Numbered from the stretch's first letter, positions 1-8,712 are shown. The stretch: DNA of 64,000 bases from Deefgea chitinilytica (GCF_016881405.1 NZ_WOFE01000001.1:744001-808000), one strand, 5' to 3'. Translations and numbers: made by a program. The notes: generated by a model not told the origin, from the sequence alone.

Positions 1-826
1 GTAGGCGTAAGGTACGCAGTGCTTCGATTAAATGCAATTGGCGATGATCAAATTCACAGAAATCTTCATAGCCCGCTAAAATATCTGCCAATTGATCTTG
101 TTGCTCATTACGATTACCCGACAGCAGCATCCATAAGTCTTGAATGGCGGGGCCAGTACGTGCATCGTCAAAATCAACAAAGTGCGGGCCGGCTTCTGTC
201 CATAGAATATTACTAGGATGGCAGTCGCCATGTAGACGTATTGCTTGATAGGCTCCGGCTTTGTTGTAGCAGCTGGCAATACCTTCTAGGGCTTGCTCGG
301 CAATCGCTTGATAGCTGGCGGCAATATCGAGTGGAATAACGTCGTTGTTGAGTAGAAAGTCCAATGAATCGCGACCAAAAGTACGCTGGTTTAAATGTGC
401 GCGATGCTTAAATTCATTCAATTGGCCTACGGCATGGATACGTCCTAAAAAACGGCCAATCCATTCACGGGTCTGTGCTTGGTCAAGTTCGGGCGCGCGT
501 CCGCCGCGACGGGGAAAAAGGGTGAAACGAAATCCTGCGTGAGTGTGCAGGGTTTTTCCATTAACGATTAAGGGCGCGACTACTGGAATTTCTCGCTCAG
601 CCAAATCCTGCGTAAAGGCGTGCTCTTCTAAAATAGCGGCATCGCTCCAGCGCTCTGGGCGATAAAATTTGGCTATCAGCGGTGCGCCATCGTCGATACC
701 AATTTGGTAAACGCGATTTTCATAGCTATTGAGTGCTAGCAGGTGTCCTGAGCAAGGTAAATCCAATGACTCAAGTGAGTCTAATATCAAGTCAGGCGTT
801 AGCGCGAAGTAGGGAGCTGTATTCAT
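1..826 (-). CDS. srkA: Stress response kinase A (SrkA/RdoA/YihE), 3' truncated by window edge
   Basis: Reading leftwards from the ATG at 826, an open frame of 275 codons runs off the window start, so the C-terminus is missing. The protein has the aminoglycoside-phosphotransferase/eukaryotic-like kinase fold of the YihE/RdoA family. Visible elements are a lysine in IAKFYRPERW near residue 53, the catalytic loop HGDCHPSN at about 199-206, and the metal-binding segment VDFDDA at about 217-222. E. coli SrkA is 328 aa, so roughly 50 residues are lost. Family members are cytoplasmic Ser/Thr kinases linked to envelope and oxidative stress survival. The gene diverges from the diguanylate cyclase gene, with about 110 bp between them. 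Confidence 0.9.
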   Translation of the reverse strand, partial: MNTAPYFALTPDLILDSLESLDLPCSGHLLALNSYENRVYQIGIDDGAPLIAKFYRPERWSDAAILEEHAFTQDLAEREIPVVAPLIVNGKTLHTHAGFRFTLFPRRGGRAPELDQAQTREWIGRFLGRIHAVGQLNEFKHRAHLNQRTFGRDSLDFLLNNDVIPLDIAASYQAIAEQALEGIASCYNKAGAYQAIRLHGDCHPSNILWTEAGPHFVDFDDARTGPAIQDLWMLLSGNRNEQQDQLADILAGYEDFCEFDHRQLHLIEALRTLRL

Positions 827-938
827 CGCCACATTTTACGCCGTTTTTAATGCAATCGAATTGCTTTGTTTGGATTGTTATTATGGTGAGTGACGGTTTG
901 GTTTATGATTTGCAAGACTGAGAAATTAAAGGATGCAA

Positions 939-2132
939 ATGACCTGGCGTTTTTGGCAGCACCGTGCTTCGTCAGCTCCAACTGCTACAAACACAGCGTT
1001 GGATACTAGTTTTGCTACCGTGTTTTCGCCGACAACTCGTTTAAACAGCCGAATTCAACAGCGAGTGTCGGAAGAACGTCGAGGGCTATTGCAATTATTA
1101 GCGCTATTGCAGTGTGTTCTGGCGCTATTGATGCCCATGGTGTTGCATTTTATTGGGGTGCAAGCATTGTGGCCGATGGTTGCGTTGATTGTATTGGCCT
1201 TGGTGTTTGCTGTATGCGCTTGGCAGCTGATGCGTGTGCAGCCCTTGGTCTCTACGTTTTTGGTCACCGTCAATGTGCTTGTGCTGCCTATTGTCTTGTT
1301 TGCGTGCTTAGCGTGGTCTAGTTTTTCTCCGATGAGTGTGGCGTTCCCGTTTGTGTTGCAAATGATGTTGTTGCTTGTGCTGCCATTGCGGTCACGCGTA
1401 TTGATGTCGGCGTTGAGTTTGTCTGTGCTGCTGGCTTTGTGGTGTGTGCTTACGTCGAGTGGTAAAACACTAGAGCAAGTGGCGGCGATTTTTCTGCTTG
1501 CGATTGCGGTGGCCTTATTGCTTTTGGTTGCACAACGCCTCTTTCATCAGCATGTGCGCTTGGGAGCGATTGGCCAGCACGTCCGCAAAGATTCGGAAAA
1601 AATGGCGGTGCGCGCGGAAAAAATGCGCCGTTTAGCGTTGACCGATGGGCTGACTGGCTTGGCGAATCGATTGAGCTTGATGAATAAGTTGCAACGCGTC
1701 TTAACTGAGCCCGAGCGCGCGTCGCGTGCGGTGTTGTATCTGATTGATTTAGATTTTTTTAAAACGGTGAATGATCAATTTGGTCATGCGGCGGGTGATG
1801 CAGTATTGATTGAGTGTGGACAGCGATTTAAATCGGTAGTACGACGTGGCGATGTTGTATGCCGCTTAGGCGGCGATGAGTTTGTTATTGTGGTGCATGA
1901 TTTGGTCGGGATTGTTCAGGCGCAAGCGGTGGCGCAAAAGATATTGCAAAAATTGACTGATCCTTTGTGGTTTGAAGGCATTGTCATGCCTTTGGGGGGC
2001 AGTATTGGCGTGGCTCAGTGGCATACTGCAATCAATACCGCCGAAGTTTGGTTGAGCGAAGCCGATGCGGCGATGTATCAAGCAAAAACTGCGGGTCGAA
2101 ATCAGTTTTATATTTCAAGAGTTGAGCGATGA
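939..2132 (+). CDS. Membrane-anchored GGDEF diguanylate cyclase
   Basis: The N-terminal half holds about six hydrophobic segments (about residues 48-200), followed by a short linker and a C-terminal GGDEF domain. The signature GGDEF lies near residues 311-315. An RRGD sequence sits exactly five residues before it, matching the RxxD inhibitory I-site, so product feedback is expected. The predicted activity is c-di-GMP synthesis from two GTP. I chose the ATG at 939 because AAAGGA lies five bases upstream; an ATG at 933 overlaps that ribosome site. The stop overlaps the start of the next gene (ATGA), so the two are very likely co-transcribed. The membrane sensor part does not match a named input domain that I recognise. 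Confidence 0.88.
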   Translation: MTWRFWQHRASSAPTATNTALDTSFATVFSPTTRLNSRIQQRVSEERRGLLQLLALLQCVLALLMPMVLHFIGVQALWPMVALIVLALVFAVCAWQLMRVQPLVSTFLVTVNVLVLPIVLFACLAWSSFSPMSVAFPFVLQMMLLLVLPLRSRVLMSALSLSVLLALWCVLTSSGKTLEQVAAIFLLAIAVALLLLVAQRLFHQHVRLGAIGQHVRKDSEKMAVRAEKMRRLALTDGLTGLANRLSLMNKLQRVLTEPERASRAVLYLIDLDFFKTVNDQFGHAAGDAVLIECGQRFKSVVRRGDVVCRLGGDEFVIVVHDLVGIVQAQAVAQKILQKLTDPLWFEGIVMPLGGSIGVAQWHTAINTAEVWLSEADAAMYQAKTAGRNQFYISRVER

Positions 2133-3736
2133 GCCAAGTAAGCAATCTGCCGTTATTGGCGATGCAGCAAGTATCGATTCAGTTTGCCGGACACAGTCAG
2201 GCGGTGGTTCGTGATGTGTCGTTGTCATTATTGGCGGGTGAAAAGCTGGCGCTGGTCGGTGAATCAGGCTCAGGAAAAAGTGTATTGGCGCGCAGTATTT
2301 TGCAATTGGATACTGGGGTGCAATTAGGTGGCGAAATTGTCTTTCGTGGACAGAATTTATTGTCGCTGCCGACGCATGAATTGCGGAAAGTGCGAGGCCG
2401 CAAGATTGCGATGATTTTTCAGGAACCTATGACGGCGCTGAATCCTTTGCAAACGGTAGGTCAGCAAATTGTTGAGGTTTTGGTTTTACAGTTAGGGTAT
2501 ACCACGAAAGCGGCGCACAGTAAGGCATGTGAGTTATTACTCAGTACTGGTATTGCTGACGCGAGTGAGAAAATGGCCGCATTTCCACATCAGTTGTCTG
2601 GTGGTCAGCGGCAGCGGGTGATGATTGCAATGGCTTTGGCGGGGGAACCCGATATTTTAATTGCTGATGAGCCAACTACCGCACTGGATGTCACCGTACA
2701 GGCGCAGATTCTGCAGTTGTTAGCGCAGTTGCAAGCAAAACTGGGCATGGGCTTATTATTTATTACCCATGATTTGAATTTGGTGCGCCGTTTTGCTGAT
2801 CGGGTGGCTGTAATGCAAAGCGGCCAGATTGTAGAAGTTGCGACGACTGAATCGTTGTTTTCTTCTCCGCAGCATGCCTATACCCAAAGCTTATTGGCAG
2901 CTCGCCCTCACCGTATGGCAGAGCCAATTCATCCATCAGCGCCGCTGGCTTTGCAGGTAAAGCAGCTAAGTCATGCTTATCCGATTAAGAAAAATTGGTT
3001 TTGTTCTTGTTTAAAAACGGCACTTGAGCCGCTGGATTTTAGTTTGCGAGTGGGTGAAACCATGGCCGTGGTTGGCGAATCCGGTAGTGGTAAAACCACT
3101 TTGGCTTTGGCGATGTTGCGCTTATTAGCGGCTGGGCGTAGCGAAGGCACGGTGCTGTTGGCTAATCAAGCAGCGGTGCTTTCTGCTTTTGATCAGCTCA
3201 AGGGGGCGGCTTTGCGCCAAGCCAGACGATCTATTCAAATTGTGTTTCAAGATCCATTTGCTGCGTTGTCGCCGAGACAAACCATTTTTGAGATTGTCGG
3301 TGAAGGTTTGCAAGTACATCACGCTGGAATCAGTCCGTCTGAGCGGCGCGAACGTGTTATTGAAGTTTTGCAAGAGGTTGGCTTAGCTGCCGATATTTTA
3401 GAGCGTTACCCGCATGAGTTTTCTGGTGGGCAGCGTCAGCGTATTGCTATTGCTCGTGCGCTGATTATGCAGCCGCAAGTGATGGTTTTGGATGAGCCGA
3501 CCTCTGCCTTGGATGCGACGGTGCAGCAGCAAATTTTGCAGTTATTGGCACAATTGCAGCAAAAATTTGGCATTACTTACATTTTAATTAGCCATGATTT
3601 GGCGGTAGTACGCGCGTTGGCGCATCAAGTGCTGGTGTTGCGACATGGCAAATTGGTAGAAATGGGTGATGTTGATACTATTTTTATTGCTGCCCAGCAC
3701 GCATACACTCAGCAGTTATTGCTCGCATGCGCCTGA
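2129..3736 (+). CDS. ABC transporter ATP-binding protein with two ATPase domains, YejF-like
   Basis: The protein is 535 aa with two complete ABC nucleotide-binding domains in tandem. The first has Walker A GESGSGKS near residue 44 and signature LSGGQRQRV; the second has GESGSGKT near 316 and FSGGQRQRI. Both have Walker B IADEP/LDEP and the extended C-terminal segment of Opp/Dpp-type importers. This layout matches YejF/GsiA/DdpF-like fused ATPases of peptide or microcin C import systems. The usual binding protein and permeases (YejA, YejB, YejE) are not beside it, so the transport partner must be encoded elsewhere. It overlaps the cyclase gene by 4 bp. The substrate cannot be read from the sequence. 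Confidence 0.85.
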   Translation: MSQVSNLPLLAMQQVSIQFAGHSQAVVRDVSLSLLAGEKLALVGESGSGKSVLARSILQLDTGVQLGGEIVFRGQNLLSLPTHELRKVRGRKIAMIFQEPMTALNPLQTVGQQIVEVLVLQLGYTTKAAHSKACELLLSTGIADASEKMAAFPHQLSGGQRQRVMIAMALAGEPDILIADEPTTALDVTVQAQILQLLAQLQAKLGMGLLFITHDLNLVRRFADRVAVMQSGQIVEVATTESLFSSPQHAYTQSLLAARPHRMAEPIHPSAPLALQVKQLSHAYPIKKNWFCSCLKTALEPLDFSLRVGETMAVVGESGSGKTTLALAMLRLLAAGRSEGTVLLANQAAVLSAFDQLKGAALRQARRSIQIVFQDPFAALSPRQTIFEIVGEGLQVHHAGISPSERRERVIEVLQEVGLAADILERYPHEFSGGQRQRIAIARALIMQPQVMVLDEPTSALDATVQQQILQLLAQLQQKFGITYILISHDLAVVRALAHQVLVLRHGKLVEMGDVDTIFIAAQHAYTQQLLLACA

Positions 3737-3814
3737 GTTTCTCATTCTCTGTCTTTTCCCAACGTTGAAGCGGCTTTAAAGGCGTTTTATGCCGCTGATT
3801 GTACTTTTGGATGT

Positions 3815-3828
3815 TTGACTTAAATCAA
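3815..3828 (+). promoter_or_regulatory. FNR-like box upstream of the CoA-disulfide reductase gene
   Basis: TTGAC-TTAA-ATCAA differs at one position from the FNR/Anr/CRP-type consensus TTGAT-N4-ATCAA. It lies about 90 bp before the likely start codon at 3920. No convincing -10 hexamer was placed at the class II distance, so regulation by oxygen is an inference. Confidence 0.4.
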
Positions 3829-3879
3829 CTTTCTTGTGTTTTAGATTCGGTGTGACACTTTTACATTATTTATTATGTT

Positions 3880-3908
3880 AAATTATATAGTATATATTTA
3901 TATAATTT
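3880..3908 (+). promoter_or_regulatory. AT-rich palindrome, candidate operator and promoter region
   Basis: Perfect 10-bp inverted repeats AAATTATATA (3880-3889) and TATATAATTT (3899-3908) flank a 9-bp AT spacer. The right arm ends 11 bp before the start codon at 3920. Its position and symmetry suggest a repressor operator overlapping the -10/initiation region. ArsR-type sulfur regulators of the BigR/SqrR group bind AT-rich palindromes near rhodanese genes, but that link is inference. No regulator gene lies next to it. Confidence 0.4.
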
Positions 3909-3919
3909 ATGAGGTTGCA

Positions 3920-5590
3920 ATGAATCAAGTTAAACAAAAAATAGTGATCGTTGGTGGTGTTGCAGGTGGTGCTTCAGCTGCGGCACGGGTGCGTCGCTTG
4001 AGTGAAACGGCTGAAATTATAGTGCTTGAGCGTGGCCCTTACGTGTCGTTTGCTAATTGCGGACTCCCTTATCATTTGGGAGGGGAGATTGTAGAGCGCG
4101 ATGCTTTGTTACTACACAGCCCTGAAAGCTTAATGGCGCGATTTGGCTTGAATGTGCGTGTGAATCATGAGGTTGTGTCAATTGACCGCGCTGCCAAATT
4201 AGTGAGTATCAGAAACCGCCTGACTGGTGAAATGTACTCTGAAAGTTATGACTCCTTAATTTTGGCGCCCGGTGCGGCACCGATTCTACCCTTGCTGCCT
4301 GGTTTGGATGATGTGCGTGTGTTTACTATGCGCACTTTGCCTGACTTGGATCGCTTAATGGCGGCGATGACCGCTGAAATTAAGCATGTCAGTGTGGTGG
4401 GGGCAGGATTTATTGGCTTAGAAACCGTTGAGGCATTGCGCCACCGTGGATTGGCGGTGTCATTGATTGAGCGCAGTGAGCAAGTTTTAGCACCACTGGA
4501 TTCGGAGATGGCGGCGCCATTGAAGCAAGAATTAACAGTTCATGGCGTTGATGTATTGCTGGGTGAGAGCTTGGCAAAGATTGAATCCGCGAAACATTTG
4601 ACACTGCATATGGAGTCAGGCCGTCTGGTACAGACTGATTTAGTCGTTTTGGCGATTGGCGTAAAACCTGAAAATCAGCTGGCGAAAGAGGCTGGTTTGG
4701 TGATTGGCTCAACTGGTGGGGTATTGGTTGATAATCAGCAAAAAACAAGCGATTCAAGCATATACGCTGTAGGTGATGCGATTGAGGTGAAGCATGTTGT
4801 GAATGGTAAATCAATTTTATTACCACTTGCTGGCCCAGCAAATCGACAAGGGCGAATTGCGGCTGATGTGATATTTGGCCGGAAATCTACCTATCGTGGT
4901 AGCCAAGGCACTTCAGTCTGTAAGTTGTTTGGCTTAACGGCTGCAAGCACAGGGTTGAATGAAAAAACCTTGCAGGCTTCAGGATTGGACTACCGTAAGC
5001 TTTATATTCATGCTGGTGATCATGCTGGTTATTATCCGGGTGCGAGCTTGATTAGCTTGAAATTATTATTTGCTCCGGAGAGTGGGCAAATCTTAGGTGC
5101 GCAAGCGATTGGTGAAAAAGGCGTAGATAAACGAATTGATGTGTTAGCAGTGGCCATACAGGCAAAAATGTCTGTAGATGATTTGGCCGAGATGGAGTTG
5201 GCCTATGCACCTCCTTATGGATCTGCGAAAGATCCGGTGAATTTGCTCGGTATGGCTGGGCAAAATATGCAATCAGGTCTGCTAGAATCGATTTATGTAG
5301 AGGATTTAGAGCAAGCTATTGCAGGTGGCGCTCAGGTAATTGATGTGCGCGAGAGCGAAGAACTGGGGGGTGGGATGATTCCTGGCTCGCAAAGCCATCC
5401 ATTATCATTGTTGCGCAGTGGTGCATTAACAATTTCAAAAGAGCGGCCGATACTTGTTTATTGTCAGGCTGGTTTGCGCGGTTATATTGCGCAACGATTC
5501 TTGCTGCAAAATGGTTATCAAGTAAAGAACTTAAATGGTGGCTATCTAACTTGGTCAATGTATCAAGCAGCACGAAAATCGCAGAGATAA
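3920..5590 (+). CDS. CoA-disulfide reductase/NADH oxidase-like flavoprotein with C-terminal rhodanese domain
   Basis: The 556-aa protein starts with an FAD-binding Rossmann motif (VGGVAGGASAAARVRR, about 10-26). The redox-active cysteine typical of CoA-disulfide reductases lies in VSFANCGLP near residue 47. A pyridine-nucleotide binding motif VVGAGFIGLE and the FAD motif YAVGDA follow. The last 90 residues form a rhodanese domain with catalytic Cys near 515 in YCQAGLRG. Such CoADR-RHD fusions reduce CoA disulfide, persulfide or polysulfide with NAD(P)H and handle sulfane sulfur. I chose ATG 3920 because GAGG precedes it and the FAD motif then begins at the usual distance; an upstream ATG at 3875 adds an atypical hydrophobic stretch that overlaps the palindrome. 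Confidence 0.88.
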   Translation: MNQVKQKIVIVGGVAGGASAAARVRRLSETAEIIVLERGPYVSFANCGLPYHLGGEIVERDALLLHSPESLMARFGLNVRVNHEVVSIDRAAKLVSIRNRLTGEMYSESYDSLILAPGAAPILPLLPGLDDVRVFTMRTLPDLDRLMAAMTAEIKHVSVVGAGFIGLETVEALRHRGLAVSLIERSEQVLAPLDSEMAAPLKQELTVHGVDVLLGESLAKIESAKHLTLHMESGRLVQTDLVVLAIGVKPENQLAKEAGLVIGSTGGVLVDNQQKTSDSSIYAVGDAIEVKHVVNGKSILLPLAGPANRQGRIAADVIFGRKSTYRGSQGTSVCKLFGLTAASTGLNEKTLQASGLDYRKLYIHAGDHAGYYPGASLISLKLLFAPESGQILGAQAIGEKGVDKRIDVLAVAIQAKMSVDDLAEMELAYAPPYGSAKDPVNLLGMAGQNMQSGLLESIYVEDLEQAIAGGAQVIDVRESEELGGGMIPGSQSHPLSLLRSGALTISKERPILVYCQAGLRGYIAQRFLLQNGYQVKNLNGGYLTWSMYQAARKSQR

Positions 5591-5793
5591 GTCGACTATG
5601 GGGTGCAGCAAGATGTAATTTCATAAAATGACAGCGCGAAATACGCTATTCTTCGTGATTGAATAGTCTAGTTGTGTTTGGAATTCGTTGAATTTTCGGT
5701 AAAATCACTAGTTGATGGACTTATATCAGCAAGAATGGGTGTGGGTCTGATAAAATCCACGCACAGTATTTTATATCGTATTAAGGATGTTTG

Positions 5794-6219
5794 ATGACTA
5801 CCGCTGATTTACAGCCTGCTTCACCGATTAGTGCCCCAGCATTGTTAAGAGAGTTACAAAAGAATAGCCCTGTATTTCGGGATTGCTTGCCCTTGGCTAT
5901 CGGTATTGATAAGCAGCTATTTGCTGCGCGACCAGAACTGAGCCATCGCGTATTGCGACAAGCATTGGCAATGCATACACGTTCACTGCGCTATTTGAAG
6001 GCAATGCAGGTTGCAAAGGTGCGTTACAACTTAGATGGTAGTCAAGCGGATGAAGTAACTGAAGAGCAGCGCGCTTTTGCTGCAAGTAGTTTACATGAGC
6101 ATTTTAAAAAGGCCGCTCAGCAACGTAAAGAAAAAGAAGCTGCTGAAGCTGCGCGACTTGCTGAAGAGCAAAAACAAGAGAAATTAAATCAATTGGCAGC
6201 AAAATTTTCGCGAGGATAA
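5794..6219 (+). CDS. proQ: ProQ/FinO-domain RNA-binding protein
   Basis: This is a 141-aa cytoplasmic protein. Residues about 20-100 match the ProQ/FinO RNA-chaperone domain, with core PVFRDCLPLAIGIDKQL and a segment of HTRSLRYLKAM type. The tail is a highly charged Lys/Glu/Ala helix of about 40 residues. Family members bind structured sRNAs and mRNA 3' ends. It is shorter than E. coli ProQ (232 aa) and closer to the minimal NMB1681-type proteins of Neisseria. ATG 5794 is preceded by AAGGA at a 6-base spacing. It is monocistronic and converges on mdh through a shared terminator. Confidence 0.88.
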   Translation: MTTADLQPASPISAPALLRELQKNSPVFRDCLPLAIGIDKQLFAARPELSHRVLRQALAMHTRSLRYLKAMQVAKVRYNLDGSQADEVTEEQRAFAASSLHEHFKKAAQQRKEKEAAEAARLAEEQKQEKLNQLAAKFSRG

Positions 6220-6260
6220 TTATCCACCGAGAGGTTTTGATTTTTGAATGGTCATGAATA

Positions 6261-6292
6261 AAAAGCCCACTACATTTGTAGTGGGCTTTTTT
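6261..6292. terminator. Bidirectional rho-independent terminator between proQ and mdh
   Basis: A perfect 14-bp stem, AAAAGCCCACTACA (6261-6274) with TGTAGTGGGCTTTT (6277-6290), has a tiny loop and an A-run on one side and a T-run on the other, so it can end both convergent genes. Confidence 0.93.
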
Positions 6293-6310
6293 ACGTAAGT
6301 TTGATTTGAA

Positions 6311-7291
6311 TTAGGCGAGCAGGTGTTTCACTGCGTCGCGTTCTTCAGACAATTCTTTTGCTGTTGCATCCATGCGTGCACGGCTAAATTCGCTGATTTC
6401 CAAGCCATTGACAATGCTATATTTGCCGTCTTTGCAAGTTACAGGGTAGCCGTAAATCAAATCGCTGTAGCCGTATTCGCCATTTGCTGGAACGCCCATA
6501 GTTACCCAGTCACCTTCTGGTGTGCCAAGTACCCAGTTGCGGATATGGTCAATTGCGGCATTTGCTGCTGACGCAGCAGATGATAAGCCACGTGCTTTGA
6601 TGATGGCGGCACCACGTTGTTGCACGGTAGGAATGAATTCGGTTTCAAGCCATTTTTGATCATTGATCAAAGTGGCTGCATTGGTGCCTTTCACTTCAGC
6701 GTGGAATACATCTGGATATTGAGTCGCAGAGTGATTACCCCAGATGATCATTTTTTTCACGTCATTGATCGTAGTGCCAGTTTTTTGTGCTACTTGCGTC
6801 ATGGCGCGGTTGTGATCAAGGCGCATCATTGCTGTGAAGTTAGCTGGATTCAGATCTGGAGCGTTTTTCATCGCAATGTAAGCGTTGGTGTTGGCTGGAT
6901 TGCCGACTACTAACACTTTTACGTCGCGACTAGCTACTTCGTTCAAGGCGCGGCCTTGCGCAGTGAAGATGGCGCCGTTGGCTTCGAGTAAGTCTTTGCG
7001 TTCCATGCCTGGGCCGCGTGGGCGTGCACCAACTAATAAAGCGATGTCTGCGTCTTTAAATGCGACTTTTGGATCGTCACTTTGGATGATGCCATGCAAT
7101 AGAGGGAATGCGCAGTCATCAAGTTCCATAACTACACCGTTTAGAGCTGGTAGTGATGGGGTGATGTCAAGTAATTGCAGAATGACCGGTTGGTCTGCAC
7201 CAAGCATTGCGCCAGAGGCAATACGGAATAACAGGCTGTAGCCAATTTGACCAGCAGCGCCAGTAACAGCAACGCGAATAGGTTGTTTCAT
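6311..7291 (-). CDS. mdh: NAD-dependent malate dehydrogenase
   Basis: The 326-aa enzyme oxidises malate to oxaloacetate in the TCA cycle. The N-terminal Rossmann motif is [13 protein letters not shown]. The mobile-loop arginines are in [13 protein letters not shown], the substrate-binding Arg is in MRLDHNRAM, and the catalytic His is in [11 protein letters not shown]. This is the LDH-like 'type 2' MDH form common in betaproteobacteria. ATG 7291 is preceded by GGAG at 8 bases; a GTG three codons upstream is less likely. The gene is transcribed away from the gntR-sdh cluster, with a shared control region of about 230 bp. Confidence 0.96.
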   Translation of the reverse strand: MKQPIRVAVTGAAGQIGYSLLFRIASGAMLGADQPVILQLLDITPSLPALNGVVMELDDCAFPLLHGIIQSDDPKVAFKDADIALLVGARPRGPGMERKDLLEANGAIFTAQGRALNEVASRDVKVLVVGNPANTNAYIAMKNAPDLNPANFTAMMRLDHNRAMTQVAQKTGTTINDVKKMIIWGNHSATQYPDVFHAEVKGTNAATLINDQKWLETEFIPTVQQRGAAIIKARGLSSAASAANAAIDHIRNWVLGTPEGDWVTMGVPANGEYGYSDLIYGYPVTCKDGKYSIVNGLEISEFSRARMDATAKELSEERDAVKHLLA

Positions 7292-7310
7292 CGAGCACAC
7301 TCCAAGTTAG

Positions 7311-7326
7311 TGGCGATTGATCGCCA
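7311..7326. repeat. Perfect inverted repeat in the mdh 5' region
   Basis: TGGCGAT and ATCGCCA are separated by two bases. The repeat lies 20 bp upstream of the mdh start codon, where it could fold in the mdh leader RNA or act as a protein-binding site. No function can be assigned. Confidence 0.4.
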
Positions 7327-7463
7327 TCAAGCAATAGTCTTTTTTGCTGTGCGATTGACTCGCAAAGCACTGTTTTTGATGCTAAGCAAATTGATTTTAA
7401 CACGATGGCGCATGAGGTGCGTAGCCTGAGTGTCAAAATCATAAAATTAGAATTATATCTTTT

Positions 7464-7477
7464 GTCTTATATAAGAC
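7464..7477 (+). promoter_or_regulatory. 14-bp perfect palindrome, candidate GntR operator
   Basis: GTCTTAT-ATAAGAC is a perfect palindrome 45 bp before the gntR start. It overlaps a weak promoter candidate (TTGTCT at 7462-7467 and TAGACT at 7484-7489, 16-bp spacer). It also lies in the mdh upstream region, so one site could control both divergent units. Autoregulation by the adjacent GntR protein is inferred. Confidence 0.45.
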
Positions 7478-7522
7478 TGTAGTAGACTCTGCGTCGACAA
7501 CATGTTAAAAAGACAAGGTTAA

Positions 7523-8242
7523 ATGAAAAAGCTAGCAGCGCAACCTCTTTATAAGCAAGTAATCCGCGAAGTGATGGCTGCCGTCGAAGCGGGTGAATGG
7601 CATGATGAAGAGAGTTTGCCCAGTGAAATCGAGTTGGGCGTGCGCTTTGGGGTGAGTCAAGGTACGGTTCGCAAGGCGCTGGATGCGCTGGTGAGCGAAG
7701 GGATTTTGTATCGCCGCCAAGGAGTGGGGACTTTTGTTGCGGGGATGAACGACTTTCTTGCCCGTGGCCAGTTTTTATTATTATCAGGTGATGATGGCTT
7801 GGTGCCTCGGATAGAGTTGCTTGGTTGTGTGCGTATTCATGCTGGCGAGCAACTGGCTGATATTTTAGGTTTGCGCCGTGGCGCAACCTTGTGGCAAGTG
7901 AGGCGTTTGCTCAGAATTGCAGGAAGCGTGGTTGGCTTAGAAGAAATGCTGCTACCTGAAGCCGGCTTTCCGAATTTGGATATCCGCCGGATTCGAGAGC
8001 TGAAAGGTAATTTACGCGAATTATGCTGGCGAGATTTTGGGATTCGTTTGCGTGATGGTGAAGTAAGATACCGCGCAGTGGCCGCCAGCCAAAGCGAGGC
8101 AAGGTTACTCGCGGTTGAACTGAATGAGCCATTATTGCAATTAGTTAGATTGGCCAGAGACTTTGAAGGTAAGCCGCAGGTTTGGAGTGTGGCTTGGCTT
8201 AAAACAGATACGCTGGCGTTTGAGCCGGCACAGTACGCATAA
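7523..8242 (+). CDS. GntR/HutC-family transcriptional regulator with UTRA ligand domain
   Basis: The 239-aa protein has an N-terminal winged helix (about 8-75; LPSEIELGVRFGVSQGTVRKALDALVSEG type). A C-terminal UTRA domain follows (about 95-235), as in HutC-subfamily effector-binding repressors. It sits between mdh and sdhC, the usual place for a GntR regulator in betaproteobacterial TCA clusters, and faces the same way as sdhC. The ligand is unknown, though an organic acid or TCA intermediate would fit the context. The palindrome at 7464 is its most likely operator. AAGG lies upstream of the ATG. Confidence 0.88.
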   Translation: MKKLAAQPLYKQVIREVMAAVEAGEWHDEESLPSEIELGVRFGVSQGTVRKALDALVSEGILYRRQGVGTFVAGMNDFLARGQFLLLSGDDGLVPRIELLGCVRIHAGEQLADILGLRRGATLWQVRRLLRIAGSVVGLEEMLLPEAGFPNLDIRRIRELKGNLRELCWRDFGIRLRDGEVRYRAVAASQSEARLLAVELNEPLLQLVRLARDFEGKPQVWSVAWLKTDTLAFEPAQYA

Positions 8243-8257
8243 GAATATTACAAAACC

Positions 8258-8281
8258 GATTAATGGCATTTGGCATTAATC
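8258..8281 (+). repeat. Inverted repeat in the gntR-sdhC gap
   Basis: GATTAATG (8258-8265) and CATTAATC (8274-8281) flank an 8-base spacer. It lies about 60 bp upstream of sdhC and differs in sequence from the palindrome at 7464. It could be an operator for sdh expression or an RNA hairpin after gntR; no T-run follows. Confidence 0.4.
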
Positions 8282-8337
8282 AAATAAACCGAAATCCCTT
8301 GGGGTTTTATTTTGGTCACTTAGAGAGGAAAGAGCGT

Positions 8338-8712
8338 ATGCAAAAAACACGCCCAAAACACCTTGCGCTTTGGCAGATTCGTTTGCCATTGCCGGGGATT
8401 GTGTCCATCTTGCACCGCATTAGCGGTATTTTGATGTTCGCAGCCATTCCATTTATGTTGTATGCGCTTGAAGGCTCTTTAGGGTCGGCTGAGCGTTTTG
8501 CTGCATTTAAAGACTGCATCGGCAATCCACTGGTGAAGTTGTTTTTATTGGCTGTTTTATGGGCTTATTTGCATCACGCCTGTGCCGGTATACGTTTCCT
8601 GTTTTTGGATATCCATAAAGGCTTAGATTTGAAAACGGCACGCTTGACTGCTTACGTAGTATTGGCAGTTAGCTTGACCTTGACTGCGATTATTGGAGCG
8701 ATCACATGGTAA
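8338..8712 (+). CDS. sdhC: Succinate dehydrogenase cytochrome b556 subunit
   Basis: The 124-aa inner-membrane protein has three transmembrane helices. It carries the SdhC signature SILHRISGILMF near residue 22 and the heme-ligand region HHACAGIRFLFLD near 80. With SdhD it anchors SdhAB and binds heme b and ubiquinone. ATG 8338 is chosen because AGAGGAAAG lies just upstream; longer in-frame starts lack a ribosome site and would run through the inverted repeat at 8258. Its end overlaps sdhD by 7 bp. Confidence 0.93.
   Translation: MQKTRPKHLALWQIRLPLPGIVSILHRISGILMFAAIPFMLYALEGSLGSAERFAAFKDCIGNPLVKLFLLAVLWAYLHHACAGIRFLFLDIHKGLDLKTARLTAYVVLAVSLTLTAIIGAITW

Noticed and set aside
3875-3919. 15-residue N-terminal extension of the CoA-disulfide reductase
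   Set aside because: It overlaps the AT palindrome, lacks a ribosome site and is not typical of the family.
4410-4841. 143-codon antisense frame in the CoA-disulfide reductase gene
   Set aside because: The sense strand encodes an intact, motif-complete enzyme; the antisense frame resembles no protein and has no start context.
5646-5667. CTATTC/GAATAG hairpin as terminator of the CoA-disulfide reductase gene
   Set aside because: The stem is short with a 10-base loop and no T-run; too weak to call.
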